From: Roseovarius sp.
Lineage (GTDB): Bacteria > Pseudomonadota > Alphaproteobacteria > Rhodobacterales > Rhodobacteraceae
Direction: 5' to 3'
DNA length: 64,000 nt
Assembly: GCA_021775255.1 (NCBI GenBank)
Contig: JAJFIA010000013.1
Location: 1 to 64,000 of the forward strand
Of this stretch, positions 1 to 8,247 are shown in pieces (the stretch's first letter is position 1; each line of letters begins with the position of its first letter). The notes below the pieces were generated by a model. The model made no database searches, was not told where the DNA came from, and saw only the letters and a list, made by a program, of their open reading frames with translations. The translations under genes were made by a program, and so were the position numbers.

Positions 1-29
1 TTGACGGGGCGGATGGCGCGGCATAGAAC
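1..29 (+). promoter_or_regulatory. putative promoter of the tRNA-Asp pair
   Basis: TTGACG at 1-6 is followed after about 17 nt by TAGAAC (24-29; CATAGA in a slightly shifted reading). It lies about 36 nt upstream of the first tRNA, a sensible distance for a sigma70-type promoter. The window begins exactly here, so upstream context is missing. The -10 match is imperfect. Confidence 0.45.
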
Positions 30-64
30 CCGGGCTTACGTCTGAGGGATCAGGCGGGCAGCGG

Positions 65-141
65 GCGGTTGTAGCTCAGTTGGTTAGAGTGCCGGCCTGT
101 CACGCCGGAGGTCGCGGGTTCGAGCCCCGTCAACCGCGCCA
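65..141 (+). tRNA. tRNA-Asp (GTC), copy 1
   Basis: A complete 77-nt cloverleaf. The acceptor GCGGTTG (65-71) pairs with CAACCGC (131-137), followed by discriminator G and an encoded CCA (139-141). The anticodon loop reads CCTGTCACG, giving anticodon GTC (Asp). The T arm GGTTCGAGCCCC is present. A second copy starts 35 nt downstream and differs only at position 80, in the D loop. Confidence 0.97.
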
Positions 142-176
142 CCGCTGCCCCCATGGATCAGGATAAGGACGTCTGC

Positions 177-253
177 GCGGTTGTAGCTCAGCTGGTTAGA
201 GTGCCGGCCTGTCACGCCGGAGGTCGCGGGTTCGAGCCCCGTCAACCGCGCCA
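177..253 (+). tRNA. tRNA-Asp (GTC), copy 2
   Basis: Identical to copy 1 except for C instead of T at position 192 in the D loop. It has the same GTC anticodon, acceptor stem and encoded CCA. The tandem arrangement with a 35-nt spacer suggests one transcript from the promoter at the left edge. tRNA 3' ends are common integration sites. No integrase is seen nearby, but the next two genes look like variable surface-polysaccharide genes. Confidence 0.97.
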
Positions 254-322
254 TTTTCTGCCGTGATCATTTTGATAATGGGGCCTAATCCTAGCAAAAC
301 AAGGCGATACGGTTTCTAATTA

Positions 323-1105
323 TCAGGTAGCTTTCTGATGATACTGAACGGTCAGATAATTGCATATCTGATTAAGATTTCCGAACCAGTGATCATCATG
401 CACGTACTCCAGCCCCAGCGCTTCGACACAATAGGGGCTAATCGCACCAGTTCCCCGGGGAAGCACAGATCTACCCGCCTGCACTTTGGTCATGGTACCC
501 AGATCACATTTTTCAAAGCCTGCTAATGCGGCAATCTGATTGTAAACATGTACCAGAACATGAGGCGTCGGATGGTTTATTGCGTAACATGGAAGACGTT
601 CCTGATAAGTCTGACGAATATATTCAGCAATCTCAATGTCCGCGCCCAGATTTTCCCGCCGCTGCATTTCGGCGAGCGAGGCATCCAAGCGAATCTGGTT
701 TTGTGCATCAATCTCACCACTCAGATATTTACTGCGTGCTTGCACGTCGCCATATTTTTTCAATGCATCGATAAAGCAACCGCCACCATCAACACGTGCA
801 GAGCCTTTGCTGGCCAGTTTTTCCATCCGGCGAAAACCGGTCAGATATATATAGGGTGTGAAGATTGTATCTTTGTTTGGTCGCAAGGCAAGAATGTTAT
901 CTTTGTTAAATGTTACATCGGAAGTGACCAGTTGGGAAATCACCAGATCCGAACTTTCTATGGCCCGTAATGTCGTCTCTTCATCAAACTTGCCAAAATA
1001 GGGCGTAATGGAGTCAAATCTCGACTTGGCCGTTCCGGTTTCATTGTAGAACATCCGGTATTTGCTCATCTGGCAGTTCCCAAGGAAAAGAATATCGACG
1101 CTCAT
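323..1105 (-). CDS. WcbI-like polysaccharide biosynthesis protein
   Basis: 260 residues. The N-terminus MSVDILFLGNCQ carries the GNCQ signature (residues 9-12) of the WcbI family, putative acetyltransferases of capsular polysaccharide synthesis with an SGNH-hydrolase-like fold. A later histidine-rich stretch around residue 180 (NHPTPHVLVH) fits the second conserved block. There is no signal peptide or membrane segment, so a cytoplasmic site is expected. The start has a strong Shine-Dalgarno AAGGAG. It lies 23 nt downstream of the large TPR protein on the same strand, so the two probably form an operon. The family call rests on the N-terminal motif and length. The acetylated substrate cannot be told from the sequence. 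Confidence 0.7.
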   Translation of the reverse strand: MSVDILFLGNCQMSKYRMFYNETGTAKSRFDSITPYFGKFDEETTLRAIESSDLVISQLVTSDVTFNKDNILALRPNKDTIFTPYIYLTGFRRMEKLASKGSARVDGGGCFIDALKKYGDVQARSKYLSGEIDAQNQIRLDASLAEMQRRENLGADIEIAEYIRQTYQERLPCYAINHPTPHVLVHVYNQIAALAGFEKCDLGTMTKVQAGRSVLPRGTGAISPYCVEALGLEYVHDDHWFGNLNQICNYLTVQYHQKAT

Positions 1106-1128
1106 ATATTTCTCCTTAAGTAGCTTTG

Positions 1129-3306
1129 TTAAGGCAGGGCAATATTATCAAAAGCGTTGCTTTTTGGGAATCTTTGCCGGACCATCGTCAGAGTGGATTT
1201 TGCCTCGTCCATCCGCTGGGCCGTGGCCAGAAAATCAATATACATCGCATAGCCTTTAGGCGTGGCAAATTCTGTGTCGCAGACAATGCGCATCGCCTCA
1301 AAAGCGGCCTTGGGTTGATTGTCATCGACAAATGCCTGCGCCTGTTTTTGCCGCATATAGCCGGATAAGGGCGCAAGTTTTGCAATTTTATTATAGGTTT
1401 CAACCAGTTTTTTGGTGTTTCCCATACGCTGCCACAGGTTTCCTTCGATCTCAAGCACTGAGGCGTAGCCGTCGAGCCGGGGCACGGCCTGTGTCAGCAG
1501 GGCTTCGGCTTCGTCCAGCCGTTTGTGGCGTGTCAGTGTATTGCCAAGCCATACCTTGTAAATCGGTGCCTCACAAAGCGCGACTGCTTTTTCAGCCCAG
1601 CCCAGCATTTCAGGGATATTACGGCGCTGCCAGTTGGCATAGCTGAGGCGGTAGGCGTTAAGCGCGGTGGCAGATTGATCAAATACCGCATTTAACAGTC
1701 GGACGGCCTCATCGGGATCACCGAAATGAATTTCCAGCAGACCTTCATAGCCACGCATCCAGGGTGCATCGCCGGACTTTCCGCGGAGCTTTTCAATCTT
1801 GTCAAGCAGTTGTTTGGCTTCGGGTTTTTTGGGCTTGGGTTGATTGCCCAGAAAAAATATCCAGTTCCAGACCAGCGGCCGCAGGTTTGGCAGGGTTGTG
1901 CCGTTATCTTCGGGAAGGTCTTTGATCATTTCCGGATAGGTTGTTTGCAAAATCCGGTAGGGCGCACCCCGCTGACTTTGCTTCAACAAATCGGCCTCGA
2001 TCGGGAATGCGTTTGTATCATTGAAAATTCCCGATTGATAGAAGGCGGCAACCATTGCCTCGTTATGGGGATGCATGGGGTCAGTCCAAAAGGCATTTTG
2101 GGCGTGGCGCAGGGCGTTTTCATGCTGTTCTTGCAACTGGTGCGCATAGCTGCGGCACTGATCCAGTATCACCTTGTCTTTTGGAAACAGAACATAGCCT
2201 TTGTCCGCGGCCTCTGCCATGCGCAGAATGGATTCATAATCACCCAATTGGCTTTGCAGAATACAGGCCGAAGAATAGATATGAGAAATATTCAACCCGC
2301 GTAAAATCCAGCTTTCCATCAACCGTCCGGCACGGGCCGGTTGTTTGTTCTTGAGCAGGTAATCGGTGGCATGTACCAGACATTGCCCGATTTCGCCATT
2401 ATTGAAATCATCTCTGGGTGCGGCTTCCAATTGTGTAATGAATTCTTCAAAAACCTTTGCGTAGTCGGGTTCATTGAAATCATCCATCAAGGGCACAATT
2501 GGGATGTTCCCCAGTTCAGCCGCAGCGGCAGAGAATGCACTTTGCGCCGGGGCGATGATCTTACTGCAATGGGACATCGCATAGAGTTCGAGGAAATCGT
2601 ATCCGGCCTCTGTCAATGGCATATCCCCAATCAGATCCCGCAAAGAGCTAGCGGTTGGGAATTCATCTTTGTAAAGCTGTAGGGTTGCCTTTTCATCGGA
2701 AAATAAAATAACTGCGGTTTCGGCTTCGAGATTCTTGCGCATATGATATTTGTAGAACTGTGTCGGGATGAATTTTTTCGGCCAGGATCGGTTTTTAGCC
2801 CTGAGCACATCAACCAGATCTCCGCGCCGGATGTGATAGGCTGTGGCCCCTTTCAGTTTGTTTTCCAGATCGGTAAAAATACCTGCCAACTGGGGGGATT
2901 TGGCAATATCATGAAAGGCCTTTACAAAATCCTTGCGCACCTCATCAGGGTCTTCATCGGGGAACGAAAAAATACCAAAAGCCATGTCAATCAGCACGTC
3001 TTTGCCTCTGGCAATGTGGTTAAGAAACTGCTTGCTGGTCTTGTCTGAAAAATCGCCGATGCGGGTGGATTTACTCCGGCGCTTTCGCCATTCGTCATCT
3101 GTCATGAAGTGACGGTCGACAAATTCGCTTGCAAAGAGCTCGGTTGCGTCGTTGAAGATTGCGCCTATATCCGTTGCCTGCACCCAATAAACCAAAAACG
3201 GAATGTCATAGGCGTCAGAAACCCGCTTTGTGTTGACCAGCGATATCAGGCGGGCTCCGAACCGGTCAGCCCTGTATGAGAGCAACATTCCTTTTTTATT
3301 CGGCAT
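1129..3306 (-). CDS. fucosyltransferase-like (HxRxGD) domain protein with C-terminal TPR repeats
   Basis: 725 residues. The first ~290 residues resemble the GDP-fucose-using glycosyltransferase fold: HIRRGD at about 158-163 is the HxRxGD motif of alpha-1,6 and related fucosyltransferases, and the stretch around 195-245 (ILFSDE, then AMSHCSKIIAPAQSAFSAAAAELG) resembles the second half of that fold. From about residue 300 to the end there are repeated helical pairs with A/L/Y spacing typical of tetratricopeptide repeats. The combination suggests a cytoplasmic enzyme modifying a glycan or protein, with TPRs for partner or acceptor binding. It probably shares an operon with the WcbI-like gene. 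The donor sugar is not deducible. A weak Shine-Dalgarno leaves some doubt about the start. Confidence 0.6.
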   Translation of the reverse strand: MPNKKGMLLSYRADRFGARLISLVNTKRVSDAYDIPFLVYWVQATDIGAIFNDATELFASEFVDRHFMTDDEWRKRRSKSTRIGDFSDKTSKQFLNHIARGKDVLIDMAFGIFSFPDEDPDEVRKDFVKAFHDIAKSPQLAGIFTDLENKLKGATAYHIRRGDLVDVLRAKNRSWPKKFIPTQFYKYHMRKNLEAETAVILFSDEKATLQLYKDEFPTASSLRDLIGDMPLTEAGYDFLELYAMSHCSKIIAPAQSAFSAAAAELGNIPIVPLMDDFNEPDYAKVFEEFITQLEAAPRDDFNNGEIGQCLVHATDYLLKNKQPARAGRLMESWILRGLNISHIYSSACILQSQLGDYESILRMAEAADKGYVLFPKDKVILDQCRSYAHQLQEQHENALRHAQNAFWTDPMHPHNEAMVAAFYQSGIFNDTNAFPIEADLLKQSQRGAPYRILQTTYPEMIKDLPEDNGTTLPNLRPLVWNWIFFLGNQPKPKKPEAKQLLDKIEKLRGKSGDAPWMRGYEGLLEIHFGDPDEAVRLLNAVFDQSATALNAYRLSYANWQRRNIPEMLGWAEKAVALCEAPIYKVWLGNTLTRHKRLDEAEALLTQAVPRLDGYASVLEIEGNLWQRMGNTKKLVETYNKIAKLAPLSGYMRQKQAQAFVDDNQPKAAFEAMRIVCDTEFATPKGYAMYIDFLATAQRMDEAKSTLTMVRQRFPKSNAFDNIALP

Positions 3307-3671
3307 TAATACATATTCCGTTTGCGGGTTTTGTGTGAATTCCAGAATTCAGGTACTACATCGTTTCCTTAAGTAAAAGCTTGGGTTTGGGCCAGCAAAT
3401 GTAATGGGCTGTTTGAGTGAATTGTTCCGGATGCCAGTATTGTATAGCCTTGTATGATAAAGATTTCACCAGTTTAACCCCAGTTATTGCATCATGTTTT
3501 GTATCTGATGTGCAATCCGGGCGATTATGTGCTCACTCTTGTGCAAAACTGTGTTTTTGGCTGTAAAAGTATAACAAGTCTTTGCTTGCATGCCGGGCGT
3601 GGTGGACCTAGAAAGGCCCGGATTTTATGGGCTGCGGGGACGTGGCCATTGAGCAATGGATGAGGATGAAC
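3307..3671. other. intergenic stretch, divergent promoter region upstream of tig
   Basis: No gene seen in 365 nt separating the divergent TPR protein and tig. It is AT-richer than its surroundings. It holds an imperfect inverted repeat, TTGCATCA (3487-3494) and TGATGTGCAA (3506-3515), with a 2-nt bulge. A possible -10 TATAAC lies near 3571. No promoter for either side could be assigned with confidence. Confidence 0.4.
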
Positions 3672-5003
3672 ATGCAGGTCACTGAGACGCTGAACGAGGG
3701 CCTGAAACGGGCCTACAAGATGATCCTTTCGGCGGCAGAGCTGGATGAGAAGGTCAATGAAAAGCTGAAGGAAGCGCAGCCCAATATTGAGCTTAAGGGC
3801 TTTCGCAAGGGCAAGGTGCCGCTGGCATTGCTGAAGAAGAACTATGGCCAGAAGGTTCTGGGCGAGGCGATGCAGGAAGCTGTGGACGGCGCCATGGGCA
3901 AGCATTTTGAGGAAAATGGCGTGCGCCCGGCCGGGGAGCCGGATGTGAAGATGGCCAATCAGGAATGGAAAGAGGGCGACGATGTTGAGATCGAGATGTC
4001 CTATGAGGCTTTGCCGGAAATTCCCGAGGTAACGCTGAAGAAGGTCAAGCTGCAGCGTCTGGTGGCCAAATCCGATGATGCGGGTATTGATGAGGCGCTG
4101 AACAATCTGGCGGAAAGCGCGCAGGAATTTGAGGATCGCAAGAAGGGGTCCAAGGCCAAGGATGGCGATCAGGTTGTGATTGATTTTCTTGGCAAGGTGG
4201 ACGGCGAGGCGTTTGAGGGGGGGGCATCGGAGGATTATCCTTTGGTGCTTGGCTCAAACAGCTTCATCCCCGGCTTTGAAGAGCAGCTTGTTGGCCTCAA
4301 GGCTGGTGATGAGAAGGATGTTGAGCTGAAATTCCCTGAGGAATATCAGGCCGAGCATCTGGCGGGTAAGGCTGCGGTGTTTAGCTGTAAGATCAAGGCG
4401 GTGAAGGCACCGGCGAAGGCCGAGATCAATGATGAGCTGGCGAAGAAGTTTGGCGCCGATGATCTGGCGGCGCTGAAAACTCAGATCGGCGAGAGCCTGG
4501 ACGGTGAATATGCCGCAGCGGCGCGGGCGATTATGAAGCGCAACCTGTTGGACGCGCTGGATAAGATGGTGAGCTTTGAGCTGCCGCCAACGATGGTTGA
4601 GATGGAAACCAAGCAAATCGCGCATCAGCTCTGGCATGAGGAGCATCCCGATGTGCAGGGCCATAATCATCCGGAGATTGAACCGACGGATGAGCACAAG
4701 GAACTGGCCGAGCGCCGGGTGCGTCTGGGGCTGTTGCTGGCCGAGCTGGGGCGCAAGGCCGAGATTGAGGTGACAGATGCCGAGATGAGCCAGGCGGTGA
4801 TGAATCAGGCGCGGCAATATCCCGGGCAGGAGCGCGAATTCTTTGAATATGTGCAGAAAAACCCGCAGATGCAGCAACAGATGCGCGCGCCGATCTTTGA
4901 AGATAAGGTTGTGGATTACGCGATTGAACTGGCTGAGGTGACTGACAAGGAAATCAGCCGCGATGATCTGAAAAAAGCGATTGAGGAAATGGAGGCTGAA
5001 TAA
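3672..5003 (+). CDS. tig: trigger factor, ribosome-associated chaperone
   Basis: 443 residues. Trigger factor binds the ribosome exit tunnel at L23 and shields nascent chains. The N-terminal domain carries the ribosome-docking signature GFRKGKVP at about residues 43-50. A central FKBP-type prolyl isomerase domain follows at about 155-245 ([20 protein letters not shown], then [16 protein letters not shown]), and then the long helical C-terminal arms. The start [13 protein letters not shown] was chosen because it matches the usual family N-terminus and has GAGG 6-7 nt upstream; an in-frame ATG 45 nt earlier lacks a good ribosome site. It is transcribed alone and ends at a shared hairpin facing luxI. 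Confidence 0.95.
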   Translation: MQVTETLNEGLKRAYKMILSAAELDEKVNEKLKEAQPNIELKGFRKGKVPLALLKKNYGQKVLGEAMQEAVDGAMGKHFEENGVRPAGEPDVKMANQEWKEGDDVEIEMSYEALPEIPEVTLKKVKLQRLVAKSDDAGIDEALNNLAESAQEFEDRKKGSKAKDGDQVVIDFLGKVDGEAFEGGASEDYPLVLGSNSFIPGFEEQLVGLKAGDEKDVELKFPEEYQAEHLAGKAAVFSCKIKAVKAPAKAEINDELAKKFGADDLAALKTQIGESLDGEYAAAARAIMKRNLLDALDKMVSFELPPTMVEMETKQIAHQLWHEEHPDVQGHNHPEIEPTDEHKELAERRVRLGLLLAELGRKAEIEVTDAEMSQAVMNQARQYPGQEREFFEYVQKNPQMQQQMRAPIFEDKVVDYAIELAEVTDKEISRDDLKKAIEEMEAE

Positions 5004-5031
5004 GCCTTTTATCCTGATGTGAAAATATGAT

Positions 5032-5059
5032 CGGGGCCGCCCTGCCATTGGCGGCCCCG
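5032..5059. terminator. bidirectional terminator between tig and luxI
   Basis: CGGGGCCGCC (5032-5041) and GGCGGCCCCG (5050-5059) form a perfect 10-bp stem with an 8-nt loop between the convergent tig and luxI genes. On the minus strand the stem is followed by ATCATATTTT, a moderate U-rich tail. On the plus strand the tail is poor. Confidence 0.75.
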
Positions 5060-5067
5060 AATTGCAT

Positions 5068-5868
5068 TCAGGCGTCTATGGCGCGCGCCGATTGGAAACG
5101 GTGGGCCAGGGCCTGTTGCAAAGCCAGCGCTGCAGCTTTTTCTGTTTCATTTTCTGCGGATGCAATCTGTTCATTGCAGTATGAGTGCAGGTCGATCCTT
5201 GGTTTTTCCGGTGCATTTGCGGGTTGGAAATGTGCCGCGGCGGTGATCTCGTCTTCGGAGATGAATACATCGTGGTGAATGCCTGCAAAATTGCGCAAGC
5301 GGTTGATGCGTTCATCAGTGCAATCCAGCAGAGCGGCCAGGGCGGGCACTTTGCCCATGTCCGTCTGCTTGCCGACATAACCGTAAGGCGCATTATCCGA
5401 ACGCTTGAGGATGCGGTCCATCAGCGGATCAATCACCGTGACAATATCCGTGATGCCGGCATTTTTGGCCGCCTCAAGTGAGGCGATCATAAGTTCGCAG
5501 GTGGCAAAAGAAACTGTCATACCATCTTTTCCACGCAGACGTTTTGTATCAACACAAAAGCGAGTTGATTCCCAGAGTGTGGGGCTGCGCAAGGGCGGCT
5601 CTCCATTCAGGATGGTGGAAAACACATCTGCCAGCATATGCGGGCCTGTTGTTTGCAGGGCACGCACACAGGAGACAACCTGCCCCTGATCGTCCAACCC
5701 GACGGCATAGGCGGGGTTGAGATCATCAAATTTATCGCGCTCCATGCCGTCCTGGATTGTGACATCCCAGCCCATCCGTTCGCCGAAAACGCGGGCGCGC
5801 AGGCGGAACATATCGTTCATGTAGCTGGTAAATTTATGCTTGTTTGATGCATCAATGACTAAGATCAT
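5068..5868 (-). CDS. LuxI-type acyl-homoserine lactone synthase
   Basis: 266 residues. The enzyme makes N-acyl-homoserine lactone signals from SAM and acyl-ACP in the cytoplasm. The family-invariant residues are visible: R and F in RLRARVFGERMGW (about 23-35), the E/D/D set in GMERDKFDDLNPAY (about 41-54), SCVRAL (about 66-71), and the WESTRFCVD block (about 98-106), which holds the invariant E and R. It is longer than the typical 200-215 residues, with an extra ~40-residue C-terminal tail. The start has GAGG 7 nt upstream. It is the last gene of the XRE-luxR-luxI group. Its Shine-Dalgarno lies in a predicted hairpin arm, so translation may be regulated. Acyl-chain length cannot be predicted. 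Confidence 0.92.
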   Translation of the reverse strand: MILVIDASNKHKFTSYMNDMFRLRARVFGERMGWDVTIQDGMERDKFDDLNPAYAVGLDDQGQVVSCVRALQTTGPHMLADVFSTILNGEPPLRSPTLWESTRFCVDTKRLRGKDGMTVSFATCELMIASLEAAKNAGITDIVTVIDPLMDRILKRSDNAPYGYVGKQTDMGKVPALAALLDCTDERINRLRNFAGIHHDVFISEDEITAAAHFQPANAPEKPRIDLHSYCNEQIASAENETEKAAALALQQALAHRFQSARAIDA

Positions 5869-5873
5869 TTTGG

Positions 5874-5909
5874 AACCTCGTGAGTTAGGGTTGCTATGGG
5901 AACGAGGTT
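5874..5909 (-). promoter_or_regulatory. 5' hairpin over the luxI ribosome binding site
   Basis: On the minus strand AACCTCGT (complement of 5902-5909) can pair with ACGAGGTT (complement of 5874-5881), with a 20-nt loop. The 3' arm contains the luxI Shine-Dalgarno GAGG immediately before the ATG at 5868. Formation of the stem would hide the ribosome binding site. This is seen as perfect 8-nt complementarity; regulation is inference. Confidence 0.45.
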
Positions 5910-5941
5910 AAATTTTTTTAGGAATGATGCTATTAGGGGAA

Positions 5942-5965
5942 TCCCGTAGATCGGACTCAACGGGA
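5942..5965 (-). promoter_or_regulatory. candidate lux-box-like dyad upstream of luxI
   Basis: TCCCGT (5942-5947) and ACGGGA (5960-5965) flank 12 nt, a dyad of roughly lux-box size lying about 75 nt before the luxI start and just after the luxR stop. LuxR-family activators commonly bind such dyads upstream of luxI. The sequence does not match a known consensus closely. Confidence 0.35.
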
Positions 5966-6000
5966 ACTCATACAAAGGCGGTCGTGCTTTTGATACGGAC

Positions 6001-6720
6001 CTATTCCGGGTAGACCAGACCAAGCGAGATTGCCCGGCCGATGGCTTGCGGTGTGGTCAGGGCGGCGAGCTTGGTGCGGGCGGAACGAAGATGCACTTCA
6101 ACTGTGCGATGCGAGATCGAGAGGATATCGCCGATATCCTGTTGGCTTTTTCCCGCTGCGATCCATTGCAAAATTTCAGTTTCGCGGGCTGAAAGGTTGG
6201 GTTGATTGAGAATCCGCGAAAGGGGATCAGAGCGAATGATCAGATCATGGAAGTAAACCGCCATGGATTGCAGATCGCTGATGGTTTCCTGCCGGAGCTT
6301 ATGGAAGTCGGCGGCGGGGAGATTGCTTGTCAGGCTGAGTCCGCCGATATCACCATAAGGTCCATGAACAGGGATGGTGAGGCCGGTATTGCTGATGTTG
6401 AAATCATGCGCATCACGAAACACGGTTTTGAAATTCCGGGTGTGTTCCAGCCGCCCCCAATCCACCGGAGCGATTGAACGGCGGGCCTCGGTGAGGGTGG
6501 GATCTATCCGGTAATATTCCTTTTTGACATAATGGTCTGCCCAGGCATCATCATAGGTCATATGGCCATGGGTTGTGCCTTTGATCGGGTTCACACCGGC
6601 ATAGGCAACGTGATCAAAGCCAAATTTTTCACGCATCTGAAAAAGTATGTCGGTAAAACCGCCGTCACGCCCGGAAATGGCGTTCAAATCAAAATGATCT
6701 ATCAGGTCGGCCTGTTTCAT
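6001..6720 (-). CDS. LuxR-family quorum-sensing transcriptional regulator
   Basis: 239 residues. The N-terminal autoinducer-binding domain (about 15-160) shows the family Y, W, D and P positions in YDDAWADHYVKKEYYRIDPT and a later G-rich NTGLTIPVHGPYGDIGGL. The C-terminal helix-turn-helix (about 175-235) has the GerE/LuxR signature LSARETEILQWIAAGKSQQDIG and HRTVEVHLRSARTKL. The start MKQADLIDHF was preferred over an in-frame start 102 nt upstream, because AAGGA precedes it at good spacing and the longer form would overlap the upstream XRE gene. The synthase gene luxI lies 132 nt downstream on the same strand, so this is probably its cognate receptor, binding an acyl-homoserine lactone. Confidence 0.92.
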   Translation of the reverse strand: MKQADLIDHFDLNAISGRDGGFTDILFQMREKFGFDHVAYAGVNPIKGTTHGHMTYDDAWADHYVKKEYYRIDPTLTEARRSIAPVDWGRLEHTRNFKTVFRDAHDFNISNTGLTIPVHGPYGDIGGLSLTSNLPAADFHKLRQETISDLQSMAVYFHDLIIRSDPLSRILNQPNLSARETEILQWIAAGKSQQDIGDILSISHRTVEVHLRSARTKLAALTTPQAIGRAISLGLVYPE

Positions 6721-6733
6721 TCCCGGTTTTCCT

Positions 6734-7120
6734 TCAAGCGTTTGTTTCCTGATCTTCCACACAATCAAGGGAGCGCAGGATGGCCCCCATGGCCTTTTTC
6801 TGTGAGGCGGGAAGGCGTTCATAAATCGCGGTGAATTCTATGGTATCGGAGCTGACGGGTTCGAATTTCATTGGGGCTGCATGGCCGGTTTGCTGGGTTT
6901 CGGGCAATTCCAGATCTTCAAAGAAATATGAGATATGGACATGCAGCGCATCGGCCATTTGCCACAGACGCGAGGCGGCGACGCGGTTACTGCCGGATTC
7001 GTATTTCTGTATCTGCTGAAATTTCACACCGACGCGATTGGCCAAGTCGGTTTGTGAAAGTTTCAGACCTTTGCGGCGGGATTTGATCCTGTTTCCAACA
7101 GCCTTGTCTATGTTATTCAT
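6734..7120 (-). CDS. XRE-family helix-turn-helix transcriptional regulator
   Basis: 128 residues. An N-terminal HTH_3/Cro-C1 domain spans about residues 8-65: VGNRIKSRRKGLKLSQTDLANRVG, then VKFQQIQKYESGSNRVAASRLWQMADAL. The rest is a polar tail without a recognised domain; no ligand or oligomerisation motif is evident. It sits 13 nt upstream of luxR on the same strand and is likely co-transcribed, so it may set the expression level or timing of the quorum-sensing pair, but its target is unknown. XRE proteins of this layout occur both as chromosomal regulators and as phage repressors. Confidence 0.85.
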   Translation of the reverse strand: MNNIDKAVGNRIKSRRKGLKLSQTDLANRVGVKFQQIQKYESGSNRVAASRLWQMADALHVHISYFFEDLELPETQQTGHAAPMKFEPVSSDTIEFTAIYERLPASQKKAMGAILRSLDCVEDQETNA

Positions 7121-7274
7121 TTACTTGCCATCCCAAAACGGCACCCAAGTTGCTGGCGGTGGCTTGGGCGAAAATATTTATGATGATACCGCTATGGTAG
7201 AAGCCTAGCATGAAAAATTGCGCCTTGTCGAGCCTGCTGGAAAGGTGGCAGGCACAGGGCAATGACACGGACAT

Positions 7275-7305
7275 AAAAAAACCGCGCGACCGGGGGGGCG
7301 CGCGG
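7275..7305 (-). terminator. Rho-independent terminator of the rpsF-rpsR-rplI operon
   Basis: On the minus strand a CCGCGCG/CGCGCGG stem (7282-7288 with 7299-7305, 10-nt loop) is followed directly by seven T residues (complement of 7275-7281). It lies 25 nt after the rplI stop codon. Classical intrinsic terminator. Confidence 0.9.
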
Positions 7306-7329
7306 CGATAATTTTCAGTTCAGACCGGT

Positions 7330-7983
7330 TTAGATGTCGTCGCTTTTTTCGGCATCCGCATCGGCAGAATCTTCCGCATCCGGGAGAATGTCTTCAACGG
7401 CTTCGGCCAGATCCTCATCATCAGAGGCCGCAGCGCCGATGTCATCGAACAATTCCGCAATCTCGAAATCAGCGGCTTCCTCGGCCTCGGCGGCGGCATC
7501 CTGAATGGATTTGCCGGTGGCTTGCAATTCGGCCTCTTCGGGGGAGCGGGCGACATTGAGCTGAATAACCGCTTCGACCTCGGGGTGCAGCGAGACGATA
7601 ACCTCGTGCAAGCCCAGTTCCTTGATCGGGCGGGCAAGCGACACCTGTTTGCGATTCAGCGAAAAGCCGTTTTCCGTGGCGGCGTCGGCTGCGTCACGGG
7701 TGCTGACCGAGCCATAAAGCGCGCCGGCGTCAGAAGCCTGACGAATCACGATGAATTGCTGATCATTCAGCTTTTCAGCCATTTTCTCGGCTTCATTGCG
7801 GGTTTCCAGATTGTCGGCTTCAAGCTGGGCCTTGCGGCCCTCAAAATCAGAGATGTTTTGCGCCGAGGCCGACAGGGCCTTGCCCTGGGGCAGAAGGTAA
7901 TTGCGGGCAAAGCCGGGTTTTACATCGACAACTTCGCCCATCTGGCCAAGTTTGGCGACGCGTTCAAGAAGGATAACTTGCAT
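7330..7983 (-). CDS. rplI: 50S ribosomal protein L9
   Basis: 217 residues. L9 binds 23S rRNA near the L1 stalk and helps maintain the reading frame. The N-terminal domain [36 protein letters not shown] is the textbook L9 signature, joined by a long helix to the C-terminal domain. Typical L9 has about 150 residues; here a ~65-residue acidic, alanine-rich tail (about 150-217) follows. The tail is rich in D, E and A, and similar tails occur in other alphaproteobacterial L9 proteins. It is the last gene of the S6-S18-L9 operon, with an AGGAG ribosome site, and is followed by a strong terminator. Confidence 0.97.
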   Translation of the reverse strand: MQVILLERVAKLGQMGEVVDVKPGFARNYLLPQGKALSASAQNISDFEGRKAQLEADNLETRNEAEKMAEKLNDQQFIVIRQASDAGALYGSVSTRDAADAATENGFSLNRKQVSLARPIKELGLHEVIVSLHPEVEAVIQLNVARSPEEAELQATGKSIQDAAAEAEEAADFEIAELFDDIGAAASDDEDLAEAVEDILPDAEDSADADAEKSDDI

Positions 7984-7993
7984 GGTTTTCTCC

Positions 7994-8221
7994 TTACTTC
8001 ACGGCATAGGGAAGCAGGGCGAGAAAGCGGGCGCGTTTGATGGCGCGCGCAAGTTCGCGTTGCTTCTTGGCCGAAACGGCGGTGATGCGCGATGGCACGA
8101 TTTTGCCACGCTCAGAGATATAGCGCTGCAACAGGCGGGTGTCTTTGTAGTCAATCGCTGGCGCGTTATCGCCCGAGAAGGGGCAGACTTTACGGCGGCG
8201 GAAAAATGGTTTGGTACCCAT
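7994..8221 (-). CDS. rpsR: 30S ribosomal protein S18
   Basis: 75 residues, normal length. S18 forms a heterodimer with S6 on the platform of the small subunit. The family block [48 protein letters not shown] is intact and basic; an N-terminal [12 protein letters not shown] carries the conserved cysteine region. It lies 10 nt upstream of rplI and 26 nt downstream of rpsF, so it is the middle gene of the operon. Confidence 0.97.
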   Translation of the reverse strand: MGTKPFFRRRKVCPFSGDNAPAIDYKDTRLLQRYISERGKIVPSRITAVSAKKQRELARAIKRARFLALLPYAVK

Positions 8222-8247
8222 GGTTTATGTCCTTATCTGTCTGGGGA

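Noticed and set aside
526-970. Small plus-strand ORFs opposite the WcbI-like gene
   Set aside because: Overlapping frames with no motif, opposite a credible gene.
3627-3671. Earlier start of trigger factor
   Set aside because: Adds 15 atypical residues; the ATG at 3672 has a better ribosome site and matches the family N-terminus.
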